Assembly: GCA_024036415.1 (NCBI GenBank) | Contig: JAMWET010000148.1 | Location: 1 to 64,000 of the forward strand | Length of the DNA stretch: 64,000 bases | Origin: Prochilodus magdalenae | Lineage: Eukaryota; Chordata; Actinopteri; Characiformes; Prochilodontidae | Direction: 5' to 3' | Shown here: positions 1-24,384 of the stretch, in pieces | How the letters are laid out: the number at the start of each line of letters is the position of its first letter | How positions within the stretch are numbered: the first letter of the stretch is position 1 | Program-made: the position numbers and the translations under genes | Notes under the pieces: generated by a model | What the model saw: the letters and a program-made list of their open reading frames with translations, nothing else | The model's database searches: none | What the model was told of the DNA's origin: nothing

Positions 1-283
1 ACTCACTACATAATATCTAGTGTGGACCACATAATATTGGTTACTCACTACATAATATCTAGTCTGCACCACATAATATTGGTTGCTCACTACATAATAT
101 CTAGTCTGCACCACATAATATTGGTTGCTCACTACATAATATCTAGTCTGCACCACATAATATTGGTTGCTCACTACATAATATCTAGTCTGCACCACAT
201 AATATTGGTTGCTCACTACATAATATCTAGTGTGCACCGCATAATATTGGTTACTCACTACATAATATCTAGTGGTCACCTAA
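1..283. repeat. 42-bp tandem repeat (minisatellite), cut by window start
   Basis: A 42-bp unit built around CATAATAT and TCACTACATAATATCTAGT is repeated about six and a half times with very few changes. Its length is a multiple of three and it lacks stops in one frame, which creates an artificial 89-residue open frame. The array is already in progress at base 1, so its true length is unknown. Confidence 0.93.
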
Positions 284-344
284 TAGCATAGGGAGCTCAT
301 CAAACAGTAACGGTGCCCATCTGATAGCACCTGGTGTGCTCATA

Positions 345-680
345 GTATCTGGCACTCACCACATAGTACCTTGTATATAGATGCACACCTGATAACTGAT
401 ACCTGGTGATTCAGAAGTATCTTGTGCTCACCACATAGTACCTTGTATATAGATGCACACCTGATAACTGATACCTGGTGATTCAGAAGTATCTTGTGCT
501 CACCACTTAGTACCTAGTATATAGATGCACACCTGCTAACTGATACCTGGTGTGGATTCAGAAGTATCTTGTGCTCACCAAATAGTACCTAGTATATAGA
601 TGCACACCTGCTAATTGATACCTGGTGTGGATTCAGAAGTATCTTGTGCTCACCACATAGTATCTGGTGCCCACCTGATT
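345..680. repeat. 72-75 bp tandem repeat, about 4 copies
   Basis: The phrase TCAGAAGTATCTTGTGCTCA recurs at 411, 483, 558 and 633, giving periods of 72, 75 and 75 bases. The copies share an ATATAGATGCACACCTG core. The array follows the 42-bp array at once and shares the CTCACCACATA vocabulary, so both may descend from one ancestral simple repeat. Confidence 0.88.
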
Positions 681-2159
681 TTTACCTTAAAAATGCAGTA
701 TGCTCTTTCCATAAACATGTTCATATTTCACAGTGTTAGCTTTAGCATTGTTTAGCATACTGTGACTTGAGGTTACACTGGTGATGCTGGTTATGATAAA
801 TATGATCATATAGTGCGACTCTAGCTTATACAGCTTACGTTGTTCGAGTAGTGAGTCTGAGGCATCTCCATATCCATAGTTACAGTGTCCCTGATTACAG
901 TTTATTGAACCCTGTGCATCTCAGGCATGGATAATGGTAGAACCCTTTTTTAAGCACAGAACCATGAACACCTAAGGAGCCTTGTGCATTGCATGGTTAA
1001 AAATTTCTTTTGACTGATAGAGTATGTAATGAATTTAGTTCTATACAGCACCAAAATAAGGTTCTAGTAGTGTCACTGTCAATGTGTCTGGTGCTATGTA
1101 GAACCGTTTTCAAAAAGGTTTTAGGTAGAACCATATACAACACATTTTCAATGAATCTGAACCGTTTCCTCATGCAGAGAAGCGTTCAACCATGCAAGTG
1201 GTTCCTTAGATGTTCCTGGTTCTATGCAGAACCATTGTCTTTGCTAAAGAGCCCTGGAAGAGCCATGGCTCCTCTTTCATAACAATGAGAGCTGTTATCT
1301 CACTGAGAGTCCAGCTTGTTCCGGACATCTGACCAAACTCCACGTGCAGGCTCTAACAGCGTAGCCCAGCATGTCAACAAAGTCCCGTCTCCAATACAGC
1401 CGCCCACCCTCAGGCTGAACACGATTGGAGGCTTTGCTTGACCCAGGGGTGTTTCTCATAAGGTCTTCTCTGATTGGCTGTGGGCTGAGAGGCTCCTCTA
1501 CCGCTCAGCCAGTAGGAGGAGAGTGGGTTCCTGACGGCGCGGGTTATTTATTCTGCGGATGGGAGGTCTCCGCGGATAGACCCGACGGCCACGTCCATTG
1601 GACGGAGAGCAAACTCCCACGGAAAGACAACTGCAGCCTGCCGTCTCATTAGCTGTACCTCACCATCTGCCGAGCGCGGCTGCTGTTGCTTTTCACATGC
1701 CATAACAGCTGGAGTCGGCGACTAGCAGGGAAGATCAGAGACACGGCTGTGCTGAAACGAGAGCACGTGTATTTCAGAAGCACCAGAACAACCAGCTAGC
1801 CTAACACCGGGTTTAGGTTGTGGTGGAAGCCGAATGAGAATCCTCTAGTGTGGTGTGTCCTGTCTGTTGTCGTAGCCCCTCATCTTGTGGGTCTCCTCGT
1901 CTCCTTTAATGAGAGATAAGTCTAAGTTCAGCCCGGGTGCTGCATCATTATCATGCGGTCACATCCCACAGGAAGTCATTTCAACACTGTCTCTGTCCTT
2001 ATACGAGGACACGAAGCCCGCTGAGCCAAGGGCCATGCTTGCTTCAGCACCTTCCCATTGGCTTCCATTATACACTACACTGCCAGAGGTTTTCACACGT
2101 CTGCCTTCACACGCATATGAACCTGAGTGATGGTCCATTCTTAATCCATAGGGTTTAAT
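681..2159. other. Gene-free stretch; GC-richer patch at 1400-1750
   Basis: I see no exon here. Between about 1400 and 1750 the base composition becomes GC- and CpG-richer and there are CCAAT-box-like ATTGG motifs. It could be a promoter or an untranslated first exon of the gpt2-like gene downstream, but no translated peptide matches the missing N-terminus of ALT. The rest looks unique or anciently repetitive. Confidence 0.35.
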
Positions 2160-2560
2160 ATGATGTCAGCCCACCCTTTGCAGCTCCTCTGGGAAGTGCT
2201 TTCCACAAGAGTAAGGAATGTGTTTATGGGAATTTCTGACCATTCTTCCAGAAGCACATTGGTGAGGTCATACACTGATGTTGGACGAGAAGGCCTGGCT
2301 CTCAGTCTCCACTCTAATTCATCCCAAAGGTGCTCTATCGGGTGGAGGTCAGGACTCTGAATGTAGACTACATCAATGTTCAGACACTCTTTGGTGGAGG
2401 CCTTCCCTGGCAGAGTTCCGAGGAGAATTCCCTGTAGACTGGGATTTTAGCCACTGCTGGTAGACCCGTATGACCGTACGCTTCCATACACCTGCAGATT
2501 CAGCTACTTCCTTCACACTAGGGTCTGTGTCATGCCCAAATGCAGTCACTCCTTTTCGCC
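2160..2560 (-). mobile_element. Tc1/mariner-type relic, helix-turn-helix family copy 1
   Basis: Two repeat pieces are joined here. Bases 2160-2375 resemble a dispersed fish DNA-transposon sequence. Bases 2375-2530 are copy 1 of a family found again at 3780, 7255, 24385, 26588 and 58330. Read on the minus strand, the family encodes a short helix-turn-helix-like peptide (VKEVAESAGVWK..VIRVYQQW) like the N-terminal DNA-binding domain of Tc1-like transposases. No copy keeps a full reading frame. Confidence 0.6.
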
Positions 2561-2959
2561 AGTCATTAACATCTGCTTTGGGCTAAGGCAGCTGGCTGAC
2601 AAAGTCTTTGGATCCTAATATGGGAGGCTTCATCTTGTGGTTCTTTGTATATATGTTAGCATTCCGTGCGAATGTGTCACTCCGCTCCAGCGCCTCAGCT
2701 GTTTTGGAACGGAGCACATGACCTTTTGCGCTCATACTCCCAACACACTCATCAACTGAGAGCGGCCGGTCATTGTCCTACATAGCCTGCAGAACTTTGG
2801 ACCCTTACTATTTATCTCATACACAAACACAGAACCACAACACTGCCTCTCGTACGGTCAAAACAGGGACTTTAAAAGGGTTCCTTTGGAGTGACGCCAT
2901 AGAAGAACCACTTTTGGTTTCCTAAAGAACCTACTACTGGAACCGAATCTGTTACCAGA

Positions 2960-3730
2960 AATATGGATTATTATATATATGTATATATATATATGTGTGT
3001 GTTCTCATTGGTGTATAATCACCTGTAACTACAGCGTTAGCTTAAAATGAGCCCTTGGTGTCTTTGGAGCCCTCGTTTCCCAACACAAGCTGCCGCCGCC
3101 ATGTTTCTACCATAGCCAAGAACAGGCAAACCACACCCTGGCTGTGTAGAGACACCCTATGCTGCTTTTACATTGAAGCAGCAGTTTGAATGAGGTGGTG
3201 CTGTAACACTGACTGGAAGATGTAGATCAAAGAAGAACCCCTGTGGAAACGTTCTACCGTAGCACATATTTATCAGTAGCTCCGCCCACAAATCTCCAGG
3301 TAGGGCTTCTTTAATCTCCATAATCAAAAATACTAGCAGCATTAAAACTATGAGACTGAAATTCAGCTTCTTATTCGCTGACACCGTGTTTGAATTATCC
3401 TGTTCCACCTTAAATGGTGCAGCAGTAACATACTGTTGCTGACATTTGCCGTCACATCCGCCAGCTTCCAGATCAGATTTTCACGTTCCACCTTAAATGG
3501 TGCATCGATGACATGGCCCCACTGACATGCAGCTTCTTGTTGCATTTTTTTTCTGTTCCACCTTAAATGGTGCAGCAGTTACATTCTGGCACTGACGTTC
3601 AGCTTCTTACTTGCCAACATCTTGATCAAATTTTCCCAGTCCACCTTAAATGGTGCAGCAGTTGTTATGGCATCCAAGGCTTCAGATTATAAAATACTGC
3701 AGCATTTAAGGTGGAACGTGGAATTCAAGC
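2960..3730. repeat. Dispersed repeat with CCACCTTAAATGGTGC arms (family B, copy 1)
   Basis: Bases 3020-3420 are similar over hundreds of bases to 45230-45720. After this the phrase CCACCTTAAATGGTGCA recurs at about 3405, 3488, 3558 and 3642, and then appears inverted (GCATTTAAGGTGG) at about 3702. That gives several direct copies closed by one inverted arm. It resembles a non-autonomous DNA transposon whose terminal sequence was multiplied locally. I cannot name the superfamily. Confidence 0.6.
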
Positions 3731-3779
3731 GAGAAGCTGGTAAATCTTCTTATCAGAAAATGATTGAAGGCTACTAGAA

Positions 3780-4165
3780 CCATAGGTCAGTGTTCAGACA
3801 CTCTTGCATCAAAGAATTCCCAGATTTGGTGGATGCCTTCCCTGGCACAATTCCGAGGAGAATTCCCTGTAGACTGGGATTTTAGCCTGTATGACCGTAC
3901 GCTTCCATACACCTGCAGCTTCAGCTACTTCCTTCACACTATGGTCTTTGGCCACGCCCACATGCTGTCACTCATTTAGCCAATCATTAACATCTGCTCT
4001 GGAGCGTTTCCCACACATGGAACGAGACATTCCCTGCACTGTAGCACCTCTTCCCAATCTATGGATCCCGTCACTCACACCCCACAGGGATTTATAGCCC
4101 CATCATCCTCGTACAGCAGCGCCATCTGCAGGAGACTAAGGTTACAACTACCCTAAACACGCAGG
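3780..4165 (-). mobile_element. Tc1/mariner-type relic, helix-turn-helix family copy 2
   Basis: This is the same family as 2375-2560, longer at its right side. It runs through the GGAACGAGACATTCCCTGCACTGTA segment to an end near CTGCAGGAGACTAAGGTTAC. It matches the 7255-7735 copy nearly base for base over much of its length. The minus strand carries the decayed HTH-coding portion. Confidence 0.62.
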
Positions 4166-4634
4166 GTGACTCATTTTGTGTCTGGAGAGCTTAAATAAGA
4201 GCTCAAGGCCATAAAAACATTTCACACTGTTCAAAGCTGGAATAGAAAACATGGCATGTTTGCCGAAGTGTAGGGAGTGGAACAGGTGCGGGATTTGAGA
4301 GAGCACCCTCGGACTGTGAAAGTGCTCTGGGAAAGAGCAAACAGAGAGAAAGAGAAACAGGAGAACAGCTGAGGTCAGCAGGTGGGAACCACTCCTCTGT
4401 TCCAAATGTTTGCTTGGCTGATAAGCCGCGTATGTAGCGCTCCTTAGCTTGTAGCGGCCTCCGAGGCAAAGGGAACGGTGAAAGGTCATAAATGAATTAA
4501 AGGACGTGGTAAATGTGTTTGTGTGTGTCTAGATCTGATTGTCTGAAGTGCGCTCTGCGCTGATACAGGGCTACAGGGCTAATAAGTAGCTAGCAGGTAA
4601 TGGAAGCTTATGAGGTTTTATATTTACACCAGGC
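4166..4634. other. No recognisable feature
   Basis: I see no exon, RNA gene or clear repeat in this stretch. A 113-codon minus-strand open frame (4148-4489) has no recognisable domain and its composition looks random. Confidence 0.4.
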
Positions 4635-5330
4635 AGCCGTAACATCAACACCACCTCCCTGTATCTACACTCATTGTCCACGTTATCAGCTCCACTGACC
4701 ATACAGCACACTCTGTAGTTCTACAGGTCCAGACTGTAGTCCATCTGTTTCTCTGTACACTGTATTACCCTGTTCTACAATGGTCCGGACCCCCACAGGA
4801 CCACCACAGAGCAGGTAGTATGTGGGTGGTGGATCATTCACAGCACTGCAGTGACACTGATGTTGTGGTGGTGTGTTAGTGTGTGTGGTGGTGGTGTGAG
4901 TGGATCAGACACAGCAGTGCTGCTGGTGTCTGATTCAGTGTCCACTCACTGTCCACTCTATTAGACACTCCTACCTTGCTGGTCCACCTTGTAGATGGAC
5001 AGTCAGAGACGACAGCTCATCTGCTGCTGCACAGTGCAGTGCTGGTCATCCTCTAGTCCTTCATCAGTGGGCACAGGACGCTGCCCACAGGACACTGCCC
5101 ACAGGACGCTGCCCACAGGACGCTGCCCACAGGACACTGCCCACAGGACACTGTCCATGAGACACCGGATAGTTTTGGTTGGAGAGTGCAGCAGTGACTG
5201 AGAATGATCCACCATGCACATAATGCCTGCTCTGTGGTGGTCCTGTGGGGGTCCTGACCATCAAAGAACAGGGTAACCAAGTATGCACTGGTGGTCTTTA
5301 TCACCCACCACCGCACCCTAAACATTCAGT
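4635..5330. mobile_element. Dispersed DNA-transposon-like repeat (non-autonomous)
   Basis: The stretch contains the phrases GATCATTCACAGCACTGCAGTGACACT, GTGGATCAGACACAGCAGTGCTGCTG and GGTCCTGTGGGGGTCCTGACCA in mirrored order. That layout is typical of a high-copy fish DNA element I recognise from otophysan genomes. Parts of its left and right halves are reverse complements: ACCCCCACAGGACCACCACAG at about 4790 pairs with CTCTGTGGTGGTCCTGTGGGGG at about 5230. It has no coding capacity. Confidence 0.6.
5072..5156. repeat. 14-bp minisatellite inside the dispersed element
   Basis: The 14-base unit CACAGGACGCTGCC or CACAGGACACTGCC is repeated six times in tandem. Single units occur in related repeat copies in other fish as I remember them, so this looks like local slippage within the element. 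Confidence 0.85.
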
Positions 5331-5706
5331 GTTTGTTTATACTTACAAAACCCATGTATTAGTGTACCTGTAGGGTTAACTCTAGATGTTCTAGACTCTA
5401 GATGTTCTAGATATCTCCATTCCAACCCATGCCTGCAGTCCCGCTGCGTCACGCTTATTAAGGTACCGGTTTCCTGGTTGAGGGGAAGGGTTTTCCTTGG
5501 TAGTCAGTCAGTCTAGTATGGAGTCTATAGGGAATGAGGGAAGTGGGAATTCAGGGGCCCAGAAAAACGAGGATCTGTTCTGGTTCACAGTGCCATAAAA
5601 TGTAAAGTGCTTCTCAGTGAGTTAGATCCATCCATCAGGGTGCCCGAGCTAAGAGTCTCTCCTCCTTGTGCAGCTCAGTATTCACTCGCTCTCCATCTCT
5701 TCACAG

Positions 5707-18654
<12,948 letters not shown>

Positions 18655-18991
18655 CCCCGCCCACCCCTGTATCTTCCTCGACCAATCACGGTGTCCGTAT
18701 AGTCAACATTCCAAGTGCCTGAAGCTGTTTCTTACCTCATGCCTCCTCCCGAGTCAGCCACACGGGTCTGTTAGACCTCGACGGACGATATGAAGCTGTT
18801 TAGGAGGCTGCATTCCAGATTATGAAATGGTTTTTGCACTTCAGAGCGTTACTGAGCTGGAGTTAGGCCTGTCACAAGCCTGAACGTTTTATCTGTTGAT
18901 TATCTGCCATATGAATAACTGTGATCAGAGATTATTGTGATTATTGTTTATTTTTCGGTGTGTTTGTTTTTTTTGTTCATGGTGTGCAACT

Positions 18992-19050
18992 ATTAAAAGG
19001 AGGACAGGTGGCTAATTAGTTATTCGTTATAATAATGAACATCAAATAAA
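18992..19050 (+). promoter_or_regulatory. Candidate gpt2 polyadenylation signals
   Basis: ATTAAA at 18992-18997 and AATAAA at 19045-19050 lie 340-400 bases after the gpt2 stop codon, a reasonable 3' UTR length. Which one is used cannot be told from sequence alone. Confidence 0.5.
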
Positions 19051-19922
19051 CAATCATCGCTCACTGCTGCCCTCCAGAGGTCATCTTACGTGATTGCGAT
19101 CAGGGGGATATGGAATAATTGTGACAGGCCTGACAGTAGTGATGTTTAATCATCAGGTTAAGATCTGTAGCACTAATTCATTAACATTAACTACACTTCT
19201 AATGGGCTAATATGTAGCAGAATGTTGGGGGTCTTAGCAGTGATTAGAAAAGCCAAGTAATTACCAACGAACAAGACAGCGTGTGCCAGGATACCGTCTT
19301 TGCACGTGTGTAATTATAAGCTACAATTAGAATATTATTACAATGTTCATATGTTAATTTATAACAATCTCAATGTAGTAAACGAATTTTTCTCTACAAG
19401 AACTGAGTTTCCTTTGGGTGCAATGACAGCTCACAACCACAAGGGGGCACACTTGCTAAAGTGCTGTAATTATGTGGAAATGTTTTTTGTGTGTTTGGTG
19501 GACAGTGATGATGATATGCAGTATGTCCTAATGAGTTTAGGTCTATAGGGACCATGACTCATTTTGGTGGTGTGCAGTCTGTGTTGGCCGTATAGGGCAC
19601 GACAGGAACATCCAGGATGTGTGAATCCAATACATGTGCCAATAAACCATATATTCACCCAGACATGTCCGTTCACACTTTACATGATGATGAATAGAGA
19701 GACCTCTCAGAGAATGCACAGAGAATGGTTCATTAATGATATATAGTTTATTATAATTGTTAGTATCATCATCATTATTATTAACCCTTGCAATACTGAT
19801 ATCGCAGAAGCTGCCACATGCAAATGAGGCCTTTAACCAATCATAAAATAGTGCTTATACTAATACTCCTGGCACTATTTAACTCCTAGCAGTGTTTTAC
19901 TTTAAGCACTATTTTATTCCTA
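19051..19922. other. No recognisable feature
   Basis: AT-rich intergenic sequence without an exon, RNA gene or clear repeat that I can identify. Confidence 0.4.
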
Positions 19923-20240
19923 GTGAAACAGTGCTGGGGGTGAAACAGCGGTAAGGGTAACAGTTCTAGGGGTGAAACAGCGCTAAGGGTAACACAGTAC
20001 TAGGGGTGAAACAGCGCTAGGGGTGAAACAGCGCTAAGGGTAACACAGTACTAGGGGTGAAACAGCGCTAGGGGTGAAACAGCGCTAGGGGGTGAAACAG
20101 CGCTAAGGGTAACAGTTCTAGGGGTGAAACGGCGCTAAGGGTGAAACAGCGGTAAGGGTAACACAGTACTAGGGGTGAAACGGCGCTAAGGGTGAAACAG
20201 CGCTAGGGGTGAAACAGCGCTAAGGGTGAAACGGTGTCGG
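19923..20240. repeat. 16-17 bp minisatellite (GGGGTGAAACAGCGCTA)
   Basis: The units GGGGTGAAACAGCGCTA and GGGTAACACAGTACTA alternate in changing order for about 320 bases, giving a 17/34-base periodicity. It lies in the intergenic region after gpt2. Confidence 0.9.
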
Positions 20241-20745
20241 GAGTAAAATAGTGCTAAATAAGCAAAAATGTACTTGTATTATGTTCTTTATCAGATGTTT
20301 TAAAAAATGCTGGTTTAGCTGGCCACCCATGCTGACTTTGCTGCTGACCAGCGCAACAGTTTCCACAAAACAACAAATGCTGATATTTCTGCTGAACTCC
20401 GAGAGCCACGGAAGCTTTGGGGAAGTCATCGTTTTGCACCGTAACTAACTTCAGAAGCCAGAAATAAAAGCAGCCGCTCGGTGAGGAGCGCGACGGGATC
20501 AGATGATCAGTGTTTTGCACTCTCGCTTCTAATCGCTCCATTTTCCATGTAGTTTGGGGAGATGGAGCTAGAGATATGTGGGGTAACCTGCAGTAAACTT
20601 GCAGCACGTTGTCTTGTTCACTCGGCGTGTCGTACTGGTGAGGAATCTGTAGTGTTGTAGGTGTGTTTGGAGGTGTAGAGGCCTGGAGGTGGAGTCATTA
20701 GTTAATCAGTGGGGTGAAGATTACCGGAGAGACGCTACAGAGTGA

Positions 20746-21350
20746 GTGAAATCCCAACTGCCAACATGGACAGGGGGTGACTTAATGGAGTGAGGGTGAT
20801 TTTAAACTGGCATGCTCAATGGAGCAAAACAAAACGATTTCCTCAAATAAAACTTGTCTTTTCCTGATTTCACCACAAGGTGGTGCTATAGTTTATTGGG
20901 GGTTCAGCGACGAAATGGAAAAAGAAGGATTCTGTAAAAAGCCATGCTGCTCATCCATGACCCTTGTGATCTTTATTTACAACAGAAGGCACAACAAAAC
21001 TCTCCCTCCTAACCGCCATCTTGGAAATGCTACGCGAGGGGGAGGAGCAACCTGCCTCAGGAGGCTCGAAACCTTCCAACTCACATTGCAACGTGAACTG
21101 AGCAACCAAGGGGCCGGCGCTCTCACGCTTAAGTAGCGTGAGCTGCAGGTGTTGGCATTTGTCGCTTGGTTGCTCAGTGGTTGCCAGTGCTCTTCATCTC
21201 CCCCAGGTGGCCGGAGGTGGATCTGCAGGACCCCCGAGACCTTACAGTAGACTTGACTTACAAACAGGAACAACAGCATGGAGCGAGCCAGAGAGTCAGC
21301 TGTTAGCCAATCCCAACTACTAACATGGACAGGGGTGATTTAATGAATGG
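20746..21350. repeat. Long dispersed repeat, copy A
   Basis: It shares with copy B (22560-22965) the start GGAGCAAAACAAAACGATTTCCTCAAA. It also shares a roughly 200-base end from GGGCCGGC through the hairpin CTCACGCTTAAGTAGCGTGAG to AACAACAGCATGGAGCGAGCC. The flanks TCCCAACTGCCAACATGGACAGG (about 20754) and TCCCAACTACTAACATGGACAGG (about 21310) are direct repeats. Function and class unknown; no coding sequence recognised. Confidence 0.65.
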
Positions 21351-21394
21351 CGAATGAATGAGTAATTCAAGGCCTCTGATTGGTCAGTTGTTTC

Positions 21395-21485
21395 CTGCCC
21401 TCTGCCCAATGAGTGCTGGGATAGGCACCAGCACCCCCCCCATGATCCAGGACAATAAGCAGGTTGGATGGTTGGAAGGATGGTC
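21395..21485 (+). repeat. Dispersed repeat with GCTGGGATAGGCACCAGCACCCCCC
   Basis: This is the common fish repeat phrase that ends in GGATGGTTGGA, here on the + strand. The same family occurs inverted at 42310-42465 (GGGGGTGCTGGAGCCTATCCCAGC). Between 21486 and 22290 I see nothing else. Confidence 0.65.
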
Positions 21486-22289
21486 AGTTTGGAGGCCGCT
21501 GTACTACACCAGTTTCCGAGAAGTTCTTTTTACCCTTTCGTTCATTCATTCTCTTTTCTCCCTCTTCCTCATTTTCCTTCGCTGATATGTCATTCTCTCA
21601 GTAAGCTATCTACAATTACACCACAATTAAGGCCTGCATCTGACGCGCCGTCACCATTACAGGAACAAACCCTCCAGCAGCAGACGGGAAAACCAGGCAG
21701 CCAATCAGCGACTCTATTGTTCTCCGCATCTCTCGCGTTGACCTTCGCTCTTCACCACTATACGTTCTTCCTCTCCAACTTCAACTGCAATTTGGAGAAG
21801 GGGAGTGTTGGAGTGCCTTGATTGCCCTAAACACTGCGTGCAAGTACCCGAGCTTAAAATAGTGATGACTGCGAAGCCACCAGACACTAAACTTCATCAG
21901 ATGGTGGAAGCAGCCGGGGCCACCGGTGCAACGTGCGTTATGCAGTATGCCAATGAAGCTGAAGAGAATTTGATTCATGGCCACCGTACCCCACATTAAC
22001 TTTCTTAAAGACGCCTCAATAACCAACGAGATGAGCTCCAGCTCGACGTCTAGGCCTCAAATGAATCAGATAATGCTGATGAAAACATGATAATAGACAT
22101 GTCACTCATATTCTCAGAAGTCACGCCCCTGACCTGACTTTTCCATGGATTCGCCGTTCCGATATCACAATCGGATATTGGCTCAGATATAAATGAATTT
22201 GGCGGGTAATTAGGCCTCCACTCTAGTTCGTTTGCGATGTGTGCTTTGTTGATGAACTGTCGCATCTCAACGAGGCTCAAAGTCCTGTA

Positions 22290-22497
22290 ATTTACATTTA
22301 CGGCATTTAGCTGACGCTCTTGTCCAGAGCGACTTACAAGGCTAATCATATTACAGGGAGGCCAATGTGGTGGACTCTTATTGGTGTAGCACAGCTTAGT
22401 CACCCAGACTGGGATTCAAACCCCAATCTCCCACGTGTGGTGTTGGCTCTGGGGCGGGTAGTGGTCTTATCCACTGAGCTACACCAGCGCGCTACGG
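22290..22497 (-). mobile_element. tRNA-derived SINE
   Basis: Read on the minus strand from 22497, the element starts with a tRNA-like head. It holds an A-box match TAGCTCAGTGG, about 50 bases of body, then a B-box match GGTTTGAATCC. It ends in a tail with GTCGCTCTGGACAAGAGCGTCAGCTAAATGCCGTAAATG, a 3' tail I know from many fish SINEs. The head does not form a sound tRNA, so it is not a tRNA gene. A shorter relative is at 49684-49815. Confidence 0.75.
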
Positions 22498-22559
22498 TGA
22501 GCTAACAGTCCCCCAGCAGACCGGAGTCAACCCACAGAGGGAAAACTGGGAACAAACCA

Positions 22560-22965
22560 AGCCTGCCAGGAGGGAAAACTGGAATGCTCAACGGAGCAAA
22601 ACAAAACGATTTCCTCAAACAAAACTCTCAAGAACCTTGGTTCTTCAGCTACACGAGTGCACTCTGAAGAGGGGGAGAAGCTACCTGTCTCAAGAGGCTC
22701 GGAAAGTTCCAGTGGCTAGTTAGAGAGACATGCACACTTGGCATTGTGAACTCAAGACTGAGCAGCCAAGGGCCGGCACTCTCACGCTTAAGTAGCGTGA
22801 GCTGCAGGTGTTGGCGTTTGCCGCTTGATGGCTGATTGGTCGCTATTGCTCTTCATCTCCCCCAAGTGGACGTAGGTGGATCTGCAGGAACCTGAGAGCT
22901 TACAGTAGACTTGACTTACAAGCAGGAACAACAGCATGGAGCGAGCCAGAGAGTCAGCCGTATGA
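22560..22965. repeat. Long dispersed repeat, copy B
   Basis: Shorter relative of 20746-21350 in the same orientation. It keeps the GGAGCAAAACAAAACGATT start, the CTCACGCTTAAGTAGCGTGAG hairpin and the GCATGGAGCGAGCCAGAGAGTCAG end. Just beyond, at about 22990-23015, is a lone end (TATCGGTGCATCCC) of the hAT-type element seen complete at 54368-54516. Confidence 0.65.
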
Positions 22966-23099
22966 GTGAGCCTGCTGGCATCACAGCTGGAAAAGCTGTA
23001 TCGGTGCATCCCAAGTTCTGATATTCCAAATACTGTTATCTGTTAAAGTAAACAACTTTATCATTGCAGGGTTCTGAATCGGAAAGGTAGGGGGTGGTG

Positions 23100-23717
23100 G
23101 GTAAACATAAAGAGTTTGGGATTGCAGGGCTATTGGGAAGGAGGATCAAAGTTACCAGGAACAATAAGTGATGACACATTTAGACTGATATACAAGTAGT
23201 GTCTCTCAGAATGGCGTCGGGCCGCCATGTTTGCTAACCCAACACGCCAGACGTCTCGGTATGGAGCTGTAGAGGTTCCTAATGGTGTCCTGTGATAATC
23301 CATCCCATGCAGCTTGAACATCCTCACACAGTTCCTGCAGATGGTGCGGTAGGGGTGGAGGTGGAGGGACACCAGGCCTTCTGGACGTGTGACAACAAAC
23401 CGTTCATCTCGGTGCTGACCACGGTGCCTCCACACACGGACTCGTTGGGCGTCTCCACCAAGACTAAAGCGGGACTCGTCACTGAAGATGACCCGCTGCC
23501 ATTCTGAGTCACTCCATGACAGTCTGGTACGACACCACTGCAGTCTTTGGTGACGGTGACGTGGTGTTAAGGACAGTCGTGGTAACGGTCTGTGTGCATG
23601 TAGTCCTGCGTGGTGCAGCCGTCTGCCAATGGTGCTGCACTAACAGCATGACTCCTGGAGGGCACCACAGCTCTCTGAAAGACTTGTTCATCACATGTAC
23701 GGCCGGGATGAGTGTAA
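23100..23717 (-). mobile_element. Tc1/mariner-like element, transposase relic, copy 2
   Basis: Inverted relative of 5867-6637. The minus strand encodes the same segment with VIFSDESRFSL and RVRVWRHRGQ, and shows the same internal deletion joining the middle to the C-terminal region (GMDYHRTPL). Sharing one deletion breakpoint means both copies come from one non-autonomous master, not from independent decay. Confidence 0.8.
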
Positions 23718-24384
23718 AGATAAAGATCTCGTATTTAATAACTTGAGTCTGATTTCCCATGAAGTAAATGCTAAGAACTGCATGTAGCCACACATAACTG
23801 AACAATACGAATCCCACCTTGTTGACCAGAAGTATAGGGTGACCCCCGCCTCCTACCTACCAGTTAGCCCCCCACAGTTAATAAACTATGGCTTTATTAT
23901 TTTGCTGTCAGTCAGCGGTTCTGCACAGCATGCATGCCTCATACATGTTTTCCCTTCTCTCAGTCTCTGAGCTCCGAGCCCCCCCTGCACACTGTCTGTG
24001 GTAGATTAGTAATGCTTCCCCTCTGTCACGGCCTGGTGCATCGGCAGAAGGGGAGAGACATGGTGCGAGCGTGTGCCAGTCCTGAGGAGTTCACACCCAG
24101 TAGGGACTCTGATCATGCATGCTCATTACATAAGAGCAAACAGGTCTGGTGGTCCGGCAGACAAACCAGGGCGTGCCGCTCAGGTCAACAGTGCTCTTGC
24201 CATGTGACAACTCTTGTGTGGTTCTGGACTTTGCTCTGTTAGTTCTGGTCATCAGTCTTGGTTCGTGAGATGTAGCGGCCACGTGAGACAGCTGGTTCTA
24301 AAGTAGCCTAGATCTCTTAAATTAGGCTACCTGTACATGTACCTGTATACACCTGTGCACATGTAATGCTCACCAGTGGTAAAC
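23718..24384. other. No recognisable feature
   Basis: Intergenic sequence. A 102-codon open frame at 23934-24242 shows no domain and no homolog that I recognise. Confidence 0.4.

Noticed and set aside
4148..4489. 113-codon minus-strand frame
   Set aside because: No homology recognised and it overlaps the end of a transposon relic.
22411..22497. tRNA gene on the minus strand
   Set aside because: A and B boxes are present but the arms do not pair as a tRNA and a SINE tail follows, so I call it a tRNA-derived SINE.
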